Shown here one piece after another: positions 34,078 to 42,346 of a stretch of 64,000 nt of DNA (position 1 is the first letter of the stretch; the number at the start of each line of letters is the position of its first letter). This stretch comes from Odoribacter splanchnicus DSM 20712. Lineage in GTDB: Bacteria > Bacteroidota > Bacteroidia > Bacteroidales > Marinifilaceae. The position numbers and the translations under genes are program-made. The stretch lies in assembly GCF_000190535.1 (NCBI RefSeq), contig NC_015160.1:620001-684000 (forward strand), written 5' to 3'. The notes beneath the pieces were generated by a model that saw nothing but the letters and a program-made list of their open reading frames with translations, was not told where the DNA came from and made no database searches.

Positions 34078-35712
34078 TTACAGGCCGAGTGTCTGAAGCC
34101 CTTGCTGGAAATAAATATCTTTGGGTATTCCTGCCTGGGCGATACGATCCAGATCTTTTTGAAGGATAGAGGAAACTATTCCTTTGGTTGCAATTAGCTG
34201 GCTGGCTTTGTCGTAGTCGCCGTCTCCTTCGAGGGTGATGTATTCACCGGCGATGATTTCGATGTCTTTTTTCATTTTTTCAAAATCTATCGTATAATAT
34301 CCCTTGTCTGTATCCCGGGTAATAGCCCCGCTTTCAATAAAATGGGCAAATTGCATCATATTGGCTTTTCCATGGGCACTGGCAGCGCCGAAACGGCAGG
34401 AACGGAAAATACCGGCGATAAAGGTTACATAGTTATCCATCAGGTCTTTATTCTGAATCACTCCCCACTCCGCGAGTTTGGTGATGCAGAATAACCCCAG
34501 GATATCTGCCTTTCCTTCTTCGATAGAAGTATAATTATCCTTTAGAGCACCCCGGACATCCTGGTTGCCTTGCAAGGTATACTTTACGCCGAGGCCATGG
34601 GCTACTTCATGAAACATCGTATTTTCAAAAAAAGCGTCGAAACGAATGTGTTTTTGTTGTTCCGGGTCGATGACGAGTCGGGCGATAGGCACTACCATTT
34701 TGTCGAATTTGGCTTGCATGGAATTTTTTAGTTGCAGTTTCCGGCTTCCTTTGGCTGCATGTACACGGGGATCGTTAGGTAGGTTTATGGCGATATTTTT
34801 ACTACCGGCATTGCAATCACCGGCATAATAAATGACGTCGTAAGCGTTCATATCCGGATTTGCGTTGGCTTTCTCTTTTTTGTAAGCTGCGGGTACAGGG
34901 AGATTCTCCTGTAGTTTAGGAAGATATTGGGCATATAAAGAGAGTTTTTTACTCCAATCTTTATCTTTTACCAGGATCTGTCCCGAGTGAGAGGCTTTGT
35001 ATCCGAACAGAGCGTCTTCATAGGTTTCGATAGGACCGATAACAATGTCTAACGTATTGTCTTTCATATCCATCCACGCCAGGTCACTTTTCAGATAATC
35101 ATCGGTCAGCAAGGCTTCGGAACGGAGAGTCAGATAGTTGCGCAGACCTTCGTCTTCAGCTAGCTGCGCTGCCTGTTTTAAAAGAGAAGCGGCTTTTCTG
35201 ATTTGTTCGGGATAAGCTTCGTGGTAAGGGATTACTTTCAATGCTCCTTTATCATCCCTGCGAACGATGCTGTACCAGTCGTTTTTACGCGGGTCCTGAA
35301 GAGCTTCGAATTCTGATTTGGTCATATCCTGAGGGTAGAAATTGGCACCGAGAGGTTTAGGACCGGCAGTTTCGAGAAAGGGCCGGTTGGCGTCGAGCCT
35401 ATCCCAGGGACCGTAGTTGATGGAAAGGTATTTGAGCAGGGCAGGGTCTGTAATACCCTCGAAAAGTTGTTCTTTATCTCCGTAGGCTGTCTGCCAGTAG
35501 ATCGCTTCCATCTGATCGGCAGCTTCGATAAGCAGAGGGAGCATTTGCTTTTCTTTTTCCGTTAGTTTACTCAAATCGGTAGTCAGGGGAAATTCAGCAT
35601 ATTGATCTGCTAATTCCTGATAGGGGGAGGCGGTCCGATCGGAAGCTTTTTTAGCTTCTTTGCAGGCTCCTAGAAGGAGGAGGGTAGCTAATAAGAAAGT
35701 TATTCTTCTCAT
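34078..35712 (-). CDS. M49-like zinc metallopeptidase lipoprotein
   Basis: 544 residues with a lipobox at LLLGAC (Cys17). The zinc site is HEVAHGLG (His368, Glu369, His372), with the third ligand probably in SIEEGKADILGLF near residue 397, the same order as in the dipeptidyl peptidase III family (HExxxH...EECRAD), though here with the shorter HExxH spacing. In Bacteroidota, homologues are often labelled Zn-dependent hydrolase. It likely removes short peptides from proteins in the envelope. It is encoded 13 nt after a beta-propeller fragment on the same strand, and close to an S9 peptidase. Confidence 0.75.
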   Translation of the reverse strand: MRRITFLLATLLLLGACKEAKKASDRTASPYQELADQYAEFPLTTDLSKLTEKEKQMLPLLIEAADQMEAIYWQTAYGDKEQLFEGITDPALLKYLSINYGPWDRLDANRPFLETAGPKPLGANFYPQDMTKSEFEALQDPRKNDWYSIVRRDDKGALKVIPYHEAYPEQIRKAASLLKQAAQLAEDEGLRNYLTLRSEALLTDDYLKSDLAWMDMKDNTLDIVIGPIETYEDALFGYKASHSGQILVKDKDWSKKLSLYAQYLPKLQENLPVPAAYKKEKANANPDMNAYDVIYYAGDCNAGSKNIAINLPNDPRVHAAKGSRKLQLKNSMQAKFDKMVVPIARLVIDPEQQKHIRFDAFFENTMFHEVAHGLGVKYTLQGNQDVRGALKDNYTSIEEGKADILGLFCITKLAEWGVIQNKDLMDNYVTFIAGIFRSCRFGAASAHGKANMMQFAHFIESGAITRDTDKGYYTIDFEKMKKDIEIIAGEYITLEGDGDYDKASQLIATKGIVSSILQKDLDRIAQAGIPKDIYFQQGLQTLGL

Positions 35713-35725
35713 ATTTTCTCTATAT

Positions 35726-35977
35726 TTAATGGTTTATTATATTTCTGTTCAATTCTCCGATCAATAGAGCTTTATCGAATAAGAGAATTCCTTCGGAAGC
35801 AACGACGATATACCGGCTACCGACTACGTATAGGGCAGAACCGAACAAACTGGAATCGATGGTTTCAAGCGTTACCAATCTAAGGTTTTCCCCGAACTCG
35901 GAAAGCGTGAGAGCAACGGAATCTATTGGCTGATTCAGGTCGGTGCGGGTGACTGGATAGCCTTGTTCTGTTTTCAT
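35726..35977 (-). pseudogene. 6-bladed beta-propeller protein, N-terminal fragment
   Basis: 83 codons. SVALTLSEFGENLRLVTLETIDSSLFGSALYVVGSRYIVVASEGILLFDK matches the first blade of BF2222-type propellers (LSE..D.IR.V.LET...L.G....V...D.YI.V.....LF.F). A normal protein would continue for ~280 residues and carry a signal peptide, both missing. It appears to be a relic or a single-blade protein. Compare the complete family member at 19297. Confidence 0.6.
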
Positions 35978-35994
35978 CGGTTCGGTTGTTAGCC

Positions 35995-36038
35995 GAAGAG
36001 GCTACTTGGCCGAAAATCTTCCGGTTGATAGCCTCTTC
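35995..36038. repeat. Hairpin after the S9 peptidase gene
   Basis: GAAGAGGCTA and TAGCCTCTTC form a 10-bp perfect stem with a 24-nt loop, 13 nt after the stop of the S9 gene on the minus strand. No T-run follows, so it may stabilise the transcript rather than end it. Confidence 0.5.
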
Positions 36039-36051
36039 AGATTGATTATTT

Positions 36052-38124
36052 TTACTTCAGCCATTTATCCAGCCATGCTTTAAAGGTCCGCTGCCAGAGA
36101 ATGCCGTCCTGACAGCCGGTTACCCAGTGGCATTCGTTGGGGAAATAGAGGAATTGAGCCGGAACTCCGCGCATGCGTGCAGCATTGAAAGCCGCCATTC
36201 CTTGAGATACGTCGATCCGGAAATCTTTCTGACCATGGATGACTAAAATAGGAGTATCCCAATTACCGACGAACAAATCCGGCGAATTGGCGAAGGTACG
36301 CTGAGCTATTTTGTTATCCTTTTCCCAGGGAGCACCACCCATATCCCAGTTGGCGAACCACATTTCCTCGGTCGTATTGTATTGCATTTTTAAGTCGAAA
36401 ATCCCACAGTGTGCAATAAATGCTTTGAAACGTTTATCGTGATGGCCGGCTAAATAATATACCGAATATCCCCCGTAAGAGGCCCCTACACATCCGAGCC
36501 GGTTTTCATCGATATAAGGTTCTTTTTTAGCTTCGTCGATAGCGGAAAGGTAATCCTTGATGTTCTGACCGGAATAATCCCCGCTGATTTGTTCCAGCCA
36601 TTCCTGGCCGAATCCCGGCAGACCACGGCGGTTGGGAGCTACAATAATATAACCGTTCGCAGCCATCTGCTGGAAGTTCCAGCGATAACTCCAGAATTGA
36701 CTGACTGTACTCTGAGGACCGCCTTCACAATACAGGATGGCCGGATATTTCCGATTAGGATCGAAATGCGGAGGATATATCATCCATACCAACATGTCTT
36801 TATTATCCGTTGTTTTGATCCACCGTTTTTCTACTTTTCCCATAGTCAATTGGTCCAGAATAGGTTTATTGACAAATGATAATTCCTCGTCTTTGCCTGT
36901 AGCCGGATCCACTTTGTAGATTTCGGCCGGTTTACTCATAGACACTTTGGTGGCAAGTAACATTTTTCCGGTCGGAATCACGGAAGTATAATTGTGAACT
37001 CCATCGGTATGTTTGGTGATTCTTCCGGTCGGAATATCCAGAGAGTAAATTTCATCGGTAGCATGCCAGTCGGAGATAAACCAGATGGTATTATCGTCTC
37101 CCCATTTCAGGCCTTCTGCGTTCTGGTCGAAACCTTCGCTGAAATCATTTTTTTCTCCGGTGGTCAGATCCATGACATAGAGACGGATTTTATCCGCTTC
37201 ATAGCCTTCCCGTTCCATACTTTCCCAAGCCATGTACCGGCCATTGGGAGAGATGACCGGATTCTTGTCATATCCCATCATGCCTTCGGTCAGGTTGACA
37301 GTTTCCCCGTTCTCCGTATTATAGGCATACAGATCGGTATTCGTAGATTCGGCATAGTCGATACCGATCTTTTTGCGACAGGTATAAATTAGTTTTTTCC
37401 CGTCTTTCGTCCAGGCCAATTGTTCTACACCTCCCCAGGGACGCACCGGAGATTCCCAACGTTCACCTTCCATGATGTCTTTTCCGGTAGTAATCGGTTG
37501 TGCCGGCACGTAATCGGCTATAAAAAGATGGGTGTAAGCATCTACCCAATCGTTCCAATGGCGGTAAAATTGATCGTCGACGATGCGGGCTTTCGCTTTG
37601 GGTAGATCAGGATGCAGGTCCTGTACCGTGGGTTCGAGCTGTACATCTTTCAGATAAACGATCTTAGACATATCGGGTGCATAGACGTATCCGTTGATTC
37701 CGTCCGGTATATCGGTTACCTGGCGGGGATTACTGCCGTCGGGATTCATTTCCCAAAGCTGCCCTTTGGCCAGGTAAGTAATGAATTTACCATCCGGTGT
37801 CCATCCCGCGTCCGATTCGTTGTAGTCGGTATCGGTGAGACGGGTGGTTTGGCCCTCCGGCAGATTCATCAGGTATAAATCGCTATACCCCCGGTCTTCT
37901 TCTTTATTGAAATAAGTAATATCGTATACGGCTTTACTACCGTCCGGCGATACGCTAACGTTTCCGATTCTTCCGAAAGACCAAAGTACTTCAGGAGTCA
38001 TGACGTCGGAGGAAAGTTTTATTGCGGGGGGAGTATACCCTTTTTGATTTTGAGAATTGTCGTTTGGTACATGACAAGCCATACAAGACAATAAAATAAG
38101 TGATGGAATGATCGATTTTTTCAT
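36052..38124 (-). CDS. S9 family prolyl oligopeptidase-type peptidase (DPP5/acylaminoacyl-peptidase-like)
   Basis: 690 residues from ATG 38124 (MKKSIIPSLILLSCMACHVPND, a lipoprotein-type signal). A WD40/TolB-like propeller (residues ~45-420) is followed by the hydrolase domain with nucleophile Ser549 in CVGASYGGYSVYYLAG, Asp in GQKDFRID and His in NECHWV. Related Porphyromonas enzymes (DPP5) release dipeptides from the N-terminus in the periplasm, feeding amino-acid fermentation. The aspartate, serine and histidine are all present, so it should be active. Confidence 0.9.
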   Translation of the reverse strand: MKKSIIPSLILLSCMACHVPNDNSQNQKGYTPPAIKLSSDVMTPEVLWSFGRIGNVSVSPDGSKAVYDITYFNKEEDRGYSDLYLMNLPEGQTTRLTDTDYNESDAGWTPDGKFITYLAKGQLWEMNPDGSNPRQVTDIPDGINGYVYAPDMSKIVYLKDVQLEPTVQDLHPDLPKAKARIVDDQFYRHWNDWVDAYTHLFIADYVPAQPITTGKDIMEGERWESPVRPWGGVEQLAWTKDGKKLIYTCRKKIGIDYAESTNTDLYAYNTENGETVNLTEGMMGYDKNPVISPNGRYMAWESMEREGYEADKIRLYVMDLTTGEKNDFSEGFDQNAEGLKWGDDNTIWFISDWHATDEIYSLDIPTGRITKHTDGVHNYTSVIPTGKMLLATKVSMSKPAEIYKVDPATGKDEELSFVNKPILDQLTMGKVEKRWIKTTDNKDMLVWMIYPPHFDPNRKYPAILYCEGGPQSTVSQFWSYRWNFQQMAANGYIIVAPNRRGLPGFGQEWLEQISGDYSGQNIKDYLSAIDEAKKEPYIDENRLGCVGASYGGYSVYYLAGHHDKRFKAFIAHCGIFDLKMQYNTTEEMWFANWDMGGAPWEKDNKIAQRTFANSPDLFVGNWDTPILVIHGQKDFRIDVSQGMAAFNAARMRGVPAQFLYFPNECHWVTGCQDGILWQRTFKAWLDKWLK

Positions 38125-38230
38125 AGTTATAAATAATGAAATATACAAGGACCGATCTTGATTTTGTTTATAAAGTCATTGCACACCCTACGCGCCCTTT
38201 TTTCAGGGCTACAGCGGTCATTCGTTTTCA

Positions 38231-38284
38231 TAACTTTTGTAACCTCTGTAACCCTTGTAACTTCTATAACTTTAGTAATCCGAC
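38231..38284. repeat. Imperfect 9-bp tandem repeat downstream of recA
   Basis: Five to six units of 9 nt: TAACTTTTG, TAACCTCTG, TAACCCTTG, TAACTTCTA, TAACTTTAG, TAATCCGAC. It lies 13 nt beyond the recA stop on the far side. Confidence 0.7.
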
Positions 38285-38296
38285 CGGCACACACGC

Positions 38297-39349
38297 TTAA
38301 TTGTCTGTCTCTTCATTTGCAGATTCCGCTAATTCCGGTTCATCTGTTTTGCCATTGAAGGTGGCGACAATTTTTTGTTTCAGCTCTTCAGCCAGTTCCG
38401 GATTGTCCATGATCAATTGTTTCACCGTTTCCCGTCCTTGGCCCAGTTTGTTTTCACCATACGAGAACCAGCTACCGCTTTTTTTGATTACGTTACACTC
38501 TACCCCCAGATCGACAATTTCTCCGGAGAGAGAGATGCCTTCACCGTACATGATGTCGAATTCTGCTTTCCGGAATGGAGGCGCAACTTTGTTTTTCACG
38601 ACTTTCACCCGGGTATGGTTGCCCAGAATTTCTTCGCCGTCTTTGATCGGGCCGATTTTACGAATATCCAAACGTACGGAAGAATAGAATTTCAGGGCAT
38701 TTCCACCGGTCGTGGTTTCGGGATTTCCGAACATCACTCCGATCTTATCCCGCAACTGGTTGATAAAAATACAACAAGTATTGGTTTTACTGATCGTGCT
38801 GGTCAGTTTGCGTAATGCCTGTGACATCAGGCGGGCCTGTAAGCCCATGACACTGTCTCCCATGTTACCTTCTATCTCGGCTTTAGGGGTCAGAGCAGCG
38901 ACAGAGTCGATCACGATGATATCTATGGCTGCCGAGCGGATCAGCTGATCTGCAATTTCCAGGGCTTGTTCACCGTTATCCGGCTGTGAAATAAACAAAT
39001 TTTCGACGTCTACACCTAATTTCTCCGCATAAGAACGGTCGAAAGCATGTTCGGCATCGATGATTGCCGCTATACCTCCCTGTTTTTGGGCTTCGGCAAT
39101 AGCATGAATAGCTAATGTCGTTTTACCGGAAGATTCCGGTCCGTAAATTTCGATGACCCGGCCTTTGGGATATCCACCAACACCTAATGCTTTATCGAGT
39201 GCAATGGAACCCGAAGGAATTACCGGAATGTTCTCTACCTGATTGTCGCCAAGCTTCATGATACTTCCTTTTCCGAAGTTTTTTTCAATCTTGTCGAGAG
39301 TCAGTTGGAGCGCTTTCAGTTTTTCAAGATTCGTTTCTTTTAATGCCAT
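38297..39349 (-). CDS. recA: Recombinase RecA
   Basis: 350 residues, the standard length. Walker A is GPESSGKTT (70-78), Walker B around [12 protein letters not shown], loop L1 [26 protein letters not shown] and loop L2 [24 protein letters not shown] are all present. It forms ATP-dependent filaments on single-stranded DNA for strand exchange and is the main recombinase. It lies 65 nt downstream of the peroxiredoxin gene on the same strand. Its leader carries an 8-bp tandem repeat; no LexA site was recognised. Confidence 0.98.
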   Translation of the reverse strand: MALKETNLEKLKALQLTLDKIEKNFGKGSIMKLGDNQVENIPVIPSGSIALDKALGVGGYPKGRVIEIYGPESSGKTTLAIHAIAEAQKQGGIAAIIDAEHAFDRSYAEKLGVDVENLFISQPDNGEQALEIADQLIRSAAIDIIVIDSVAALTPKAEIEGNMGDSVMGLQARLMSQALRKLTSTISKTNTCCIFINQLRDKIGVMFGNPETTTGGNALKFYSSVRLDIRKIGPIKDGEEILGNHTRVKVVKNKVAPPFRKAEFDIMYGEGISLSGEIVDLGVECNVIKKSGSWFSYGENKLGQGRETVKQLIMDNPELAEELKQKIVATFNGKTDEPELAESANEETDN

Positions 39350-39360
39350 AATATTTGTTT

Positions 39361-39404
39361 AGTTACTGAGTTTCTGAGTTTCTGAGTTTCTAAGTTTCTG
39401 AGTT
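39361..39404. repeat. 8-bp tandem repeat in the recA leader
   Basis: Five near-identical units AGTTACTG, AGTTTCTG, AGTTTCTG, AGTTTCTA, AGTTTCTG, then a partial AGTT. On the recA strand this reads CAGAAACT repeated, ending about 12 nt before the ATG at 39349. Confidence 0.8.
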
Positions 39405-39414
39405 GAATTTTGAT

Positions 39415-39870
39415 TCATTTCTTTAATATCTGTTCTGCTGCATTTTTGGTATTTACCTTAGTGATGACTCTTTCGATGATTCCTTGCTCATCGATGATAA
39501 AAGTGGTCCGAAGGACGCCCATATATTTTCGTCCGTACATGGATTTTTCAGCCCATACTCCATAGTCTTCTAAGATTTTTTTATCCGTATCGGCTATCAG
39601 ATTGAAAGCTAAATTGTATTTGGCGATGAACTTTTGGTGTGAACCGGCGGAGTCCGGGCTAATCCCGACCACTTCATATCCTTGTGCAGTCAGCGTGTCA
39701 TAATTGTCGTTCAGGCTGCAAGCTTCGGCCGTACATCCGGAAGTGTTATCCTTCGGATAAAAATAAAGGACTAATTTTTTACCTTTGAAATCTTCTGAGG
39801 TGATTTCTTTACCATCCTGGTTTATGCCTTTGAAAAAAGGCGCTTTATCTCCTTCTTTTAGCGATGTCAT
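39415..39870 (-). CDS. bcp: Thioredoxin-dependent thiol peroxidase (peroxiredoxin, BCP family)
   Basis: 151 residues from ATG 39870 (MTSLKEGDKAPFFKGINQDG); the longer ORF reading is not supported. The peroxidatic and resolving cysteines are Cys46 and Cys51 in YPKDNTSGCTAEACSLND, the atypical 2-Cys arrangement of bacterioferritin co-migratory protein. It reduces peroxides with electrons from thioredoxin in the cytoplasm. TACTTTTG on the minus strand at 39899-39906 is a likely -7 element. Confidence 0.95.
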   Translation of the reverse strand: MTSLKEGDKAPFFKGINQDGKEITSEDFKGKKLVLYFYPKDNTSGCTAEACSLNDNYDTLTAQGYEVVGISPDSAGSHQKFIAKYNLAFNLIADTDKKILEDYGVWAEKSMYGRKYMGVLRTTFIIDEQGIIERVITKVNTKNAAEQILKK

Positions 39871-40029
39871 GATATCTTGGGATTTTAATGCTATATTACA
39901 AAAGTAGCGATTTTTTGCTGAATTCCGATATTTTTTATTCAATAATGTGATTCTGTTTTAGCCATAGAAATAGAACAAATGTTACGGCTACTGAAATAAA
40001 TTGCAAGCCAGTACAATACGAAAAATAAT

Positions 40030-40119
40030 ATGAACCCGGAAAAAGAAGAAAAAGAAGGTTTCTATGTCCGAAGAAGAACTGTTTTTGATGAGAAAGCTTT
40101 ATCTTTGGAAGATGAATGA
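40030..40119 (+). CDS. Possible short peptide, 29 residues
   Basis: ATG 40030 to TGA 40119 encodes a highly charged peptide (MNPEKEEKEGF, then YVRRRTVFDEKALSLEDE). It lies 31 nt before the DUF4491 gene on the same strand. No family is recognised, and an overlapping frame from 40063 is equally open, so coding is uncertain. Confidence 0.2.
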   Translation: MNPEKEEKEGFYVRRRTVFDEKALSLEDE

Positions 40120-40149
40120 AAAACCATTTTAAAACTTATTTAATCTGTC

Positions 40150-40470
40150 ATGATGGAGTTTATCGATTCTTATAATTTAACCGGACTTGTGATCGGAATC
40201 AGTACTTTTTTAATCATAGGCTTGTTTCATCCGGTAGTGATCAAATGTGAATATTATTTCGGAACGCGTTGTTGGTGGATATTCCTGATTTTCGGTGTTT
40301 TAGGCATCATTTCGTCTTTGTATGTCCGGCAAGTCTTGTGGTCGTCTTTATTGGGGGTTTTCGCCTTTTCTTCTTTTTGGACGATCCTGGAGGTCTTCGA
40401 ACAAAAAGGAAGGGTAAAGAAGGGATGGTTTCCGATGAATCCGAAACGGAAAAAGGAATATGAATCATGA
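40150..40470 (+). CDS. DUF4491 family membrane protein
   Basis: 106 residues with three hydrophobic segments (LTGLVIGISTFLIIGLFHPVVIKCEYYFG, WWIFLIFGVLGIISSLYV, LLGVFAFSSFWTILEVFEQ) and a basic end containing VKKGWFPMNPKRK. The motifs GLFHPVVIKCEYYFG and KGWFP.NPKR define DUF4491, a small inner-membrane family widespread in anaerobes without known function. Two adjacent ATGs are possible starts. The thioesterase follows after 21 nt. Confidence 0.85.
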   Translation: MMEFIDSYNLTGLVIGISTFLIIGLFHPVVIKCEYYFGTRCWWIFLIFGVLGIISSLYVRQVLWSSLLGVFAFSSFWTILEVFEQKGRVKKGWFPMNPKRKKEYES

Positions 40471-40491
40471 AAAAAATAATTCGGTGTTTTT

Positions 40492-40896
40492 ATGGAAGAG
40501 GTTTTAAAACAATTGAATGAGCTGTGCCGGGATACGCTGGTTGACAATTTGGGTATGGTATTTACTGCGGCCGGGGAAGGATGGCTGGAAGCCAGGATGC
40601 CTATCGACCGGCGTACCTGTCGTCCGGACGGAGCTTTACACGGTGGTGCTAATATGGCTTTGGCCGAGACGGTCGGAGGAGCTTTGAGTTCTATGTCGGT
40701 TCCGCCCGAAAACCGTTTCCACGTATTCGGTATCGAGGTGAATGGAAACCATATGAAACAGGCACAAGGAGGATATGTCGTCGCTAAGGGTACTTTTATT
40801 CATCAGGGAAAACGTACCCACGTCGTTCAGGTCGAAATACGGGACGAATACGGAACACTGGTAACGGTCAACCGGGTGACGAATATGATTGTCTGA
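40492..40896 (+). CDS. Hotdog-fold acyl-CoA thioesterase (PaaI/MenI-like)
   Basis: 134 residues. LHGGANMALAETVGGALSS carries the HGG.....AE motif of the 4HBT/PaaI hotdog family, whose Glu or Asp acts in catalysis. MEEVLKQLNELCRDTLVDNLGMVFTAAGEGWLEARMPI is the normal first strand-helix part. Family members hydrolyse phenylacetyl-CoA-like or 1,4-dihydroxy-2-naphthoyl-CoA thioesters; menaquinone synthesis would fit a Bacteroidales, but no men genes are in the window. Confidence 0.85.
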   Translation: MEEVLKQLNELCRDTLVDNLGMVFTAAGEGWLEARMPIDRRTCRPDGALHGGANMALAETVGGALSSMSVPPENRFHVFGIEVNGNHMKQAQGGYVVAKGTFIHQGKRTHVVQVEIRDEYGTLVTVNRVTNMIV

Positions 40897-41012
40897 GGAG
40901 TGATTTGCACAATATGATTTCTTTTTACATCCATTAAAAAAACATGGCATAAAAGTTGATAATTTTTTTACGGGAAAATAAAAATTAGTGTTCCATTAAA
41001 AACAATTTAAGT

Positions 41013-41678
41013 ATGAAAAGATTATTTATTTTCGGGGTATGCGCCCTCGTGGTGCTGTGCATGGCCTCTTGTTATCCGGAAGGACCGGATTATGTCCATG
41101 AAAAGGACATTGCTTTGACTCATTATGATGAAAAAGCGGATTTTTCTACTTTAAAAACATTCGTTATTCCGGATTCTGTCGTGTATGTACGGGGAGATTC
41201 TAATGCGACGGGATTGGCTAACGAATTGAAGGAGGAGATACTTTCTCTGGTAAAGCAAAATTTCGAAGCGTATAATTACCAGCTGCTGACAGACGAGGAA
41301 GCTGAAGCTCAGACGCCTGATTTTGTCGTAACGGTAACTGCTTTTGCAACTCCGACTTTCAGCTACAATTCCTGGGGAAACTATTGGGGCTGGTATCCCG
41401 GTTGGGATTGGTTCGGCTGGGGAGGAGTCTGGGGTGGTTGGTATCCTTGGTATCCCTGGTATAGCGGAGGATATTATTATGCTTATGACAAAGGTACGGT
41501 GGTTATCGATATGCTGGATGCGAAAAAGGCCGATAAAGAAACCAAACGGGTACCGGTATTGTGGACAGGGATGGTCGATGGTATCCTGGCCGGAAATCAG
41601 AACTATCTTGCCGAACGCCTGGAGAAAAATATCAACCAGTGTTTTATTCAATCCCCTTATCTGAAAACGACTAAATAA
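41013..41678 (+). CDS. DUF4136 domain lipoprotein
   Basis: 221 residues with a lipobox at CMASC (Cys20). KADFSTLKTFVIPDS, LVKQNFEAYNYQLLTDEEAE and PDFVVTVTAFATP match DUF4136. Between residues ~112 and 160 there is an unusual run rich in Trp, Tyr and Gly (NYWGWYPGWDWFGWGG and repeats of YPWYPW), which in this family is a loop. The protein is an envelope lipoprotein of unknown function and forms an operon with the outer-membrane protein that follows 8 nt later. Confidence 0.85.
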   Translation: MKRLFIFGVCALVVLCMASCYPEGPDYVHEKDIALTHYDEKADFSTLKTFVIPDSVVYVRGDSNATGLANELKEEILSLVKQNFEAYNYQLLTDEEAEAQTPDFVVTVTAFATPTFSYNSWGNYWGWYPGWDWFGWGGVWGGWYPWYPWYSGGYYYAYDKGTVVIDMLDAKKADKETKRVPVLWTGMVDGILAGNQNYLAERLEKNINQCFIQSPYLKTTK

Positions 41679-41686
41679 AGAAAGCG

Positions 41687-42292
41687 ATGAAAAAGATTAT
41701 AATGATACTATTGGTTGTGTTCGGCCTGGGTGTTGGAAGCCGGGCACAGGCTCAGATGCTGAATCTAAATTATCAGATGTCCTTACCTTTGGGCGATCAG
41801 CATGATTTTATCTCTAAAATGAGTTTTCGTGGGTTTTCCATGGATTATCACTATTTCCTGAGCGAGCGTCTGGCGGTCGGTGCCAGCCTGGGATGGAATA
41901 CTTTGTATAAGCATCTGGATTATGCAACCGGTCATTTTACCATGAACGGGGAGAAAGTGACCATCTCCGGGGACCAGTTCAGATACCTGAACGTTGTACC
42001 CCTGATGGCCAGTGTCCGTTATTTTTTTACGGATGGAGATGCTGTCCTGCTACCATATGCCGGTATCGGTATCGGAACCAACTGGGCTGAAATGCGGCTG
42101 GAAGTGGGAGACCTGCTGGCTAAAGAAAAAGGCTGGCAGTTCGCTTTTGCCCCTGAAGTCGGAGTAGTGGTACCTTTCTCCGAATCGGTCGGATTGAATG
42201 TGGGGGCACAATACCGCTACAGTGTAAAAGCCAGTGGCTTACCCACGCTTCAGGATCTCGGTATTAAAGTCGGGTTATCTTTTAACTGGTAA
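41687..42292 (+). CDS. Outer-membrane beta-barrel protein (OmpA/porin-like family)
   Basis: 201 residues with a signal peptide (MKKIIMILLVVFGLGVGSRAQAQ). Alternating amphipathic strands (FSMDYHYFLSERLAVGASLGWN, VVPLMASVRYFFTDGDAVLLPYAGIGIGTNW, FAPEVGVVVPFSESVGLNVGAQYRYSV) and an aromatic C-terminal residue (FNW) fit an 8-stranded barrel. Co-transcription with the DUF4136 lipoprotein suggests they act at the same membrane. Ligand unknown. Confidence 0.85.
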   Translation: MKKIIMILLVVFGLGVGSRAQAQMLNLNYQMSLPLGDQHDFISKMSFRGFSMDYHYFLSERLAVGASLGWNTLYKHLDYATGHFTMNGEKVTISGDQFRYLNVVPLMASVRYFFTDGDAVLLPYAGIGIGTNWAEMRLEVGDLLAKEKGWQFAFAPEVGVVVPFSESVGLNVGAQYRYSVKASGLPTLQDLGIKVGLSFNW

Positions 42293-42298
42293 ATAAAT

Positions 42299-42346
42299 GG
42301 TTGTCCATAAAGTCAAGTACTTTAATGGACAACCTTTCTTTTTATT
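42299..42346. terminator. Terminator between the barrel gene and the sulfotransferase
   Basis: GGTTGTCCATAAAGT pairs with ACTTTAATGGACAACC (one bulge), followed by TTTCTTTTTATT on the plus strand. It ends the plus-strand operon; the convergent sulfotransferase stops at 42342. Confidence 0.8.

Noticed and set aside
38231..39404. Short repeats around recA as a CRISPR array
   Set aside because: Units are 8-9 nt and contiguous, without spacers. No cas genes are present.
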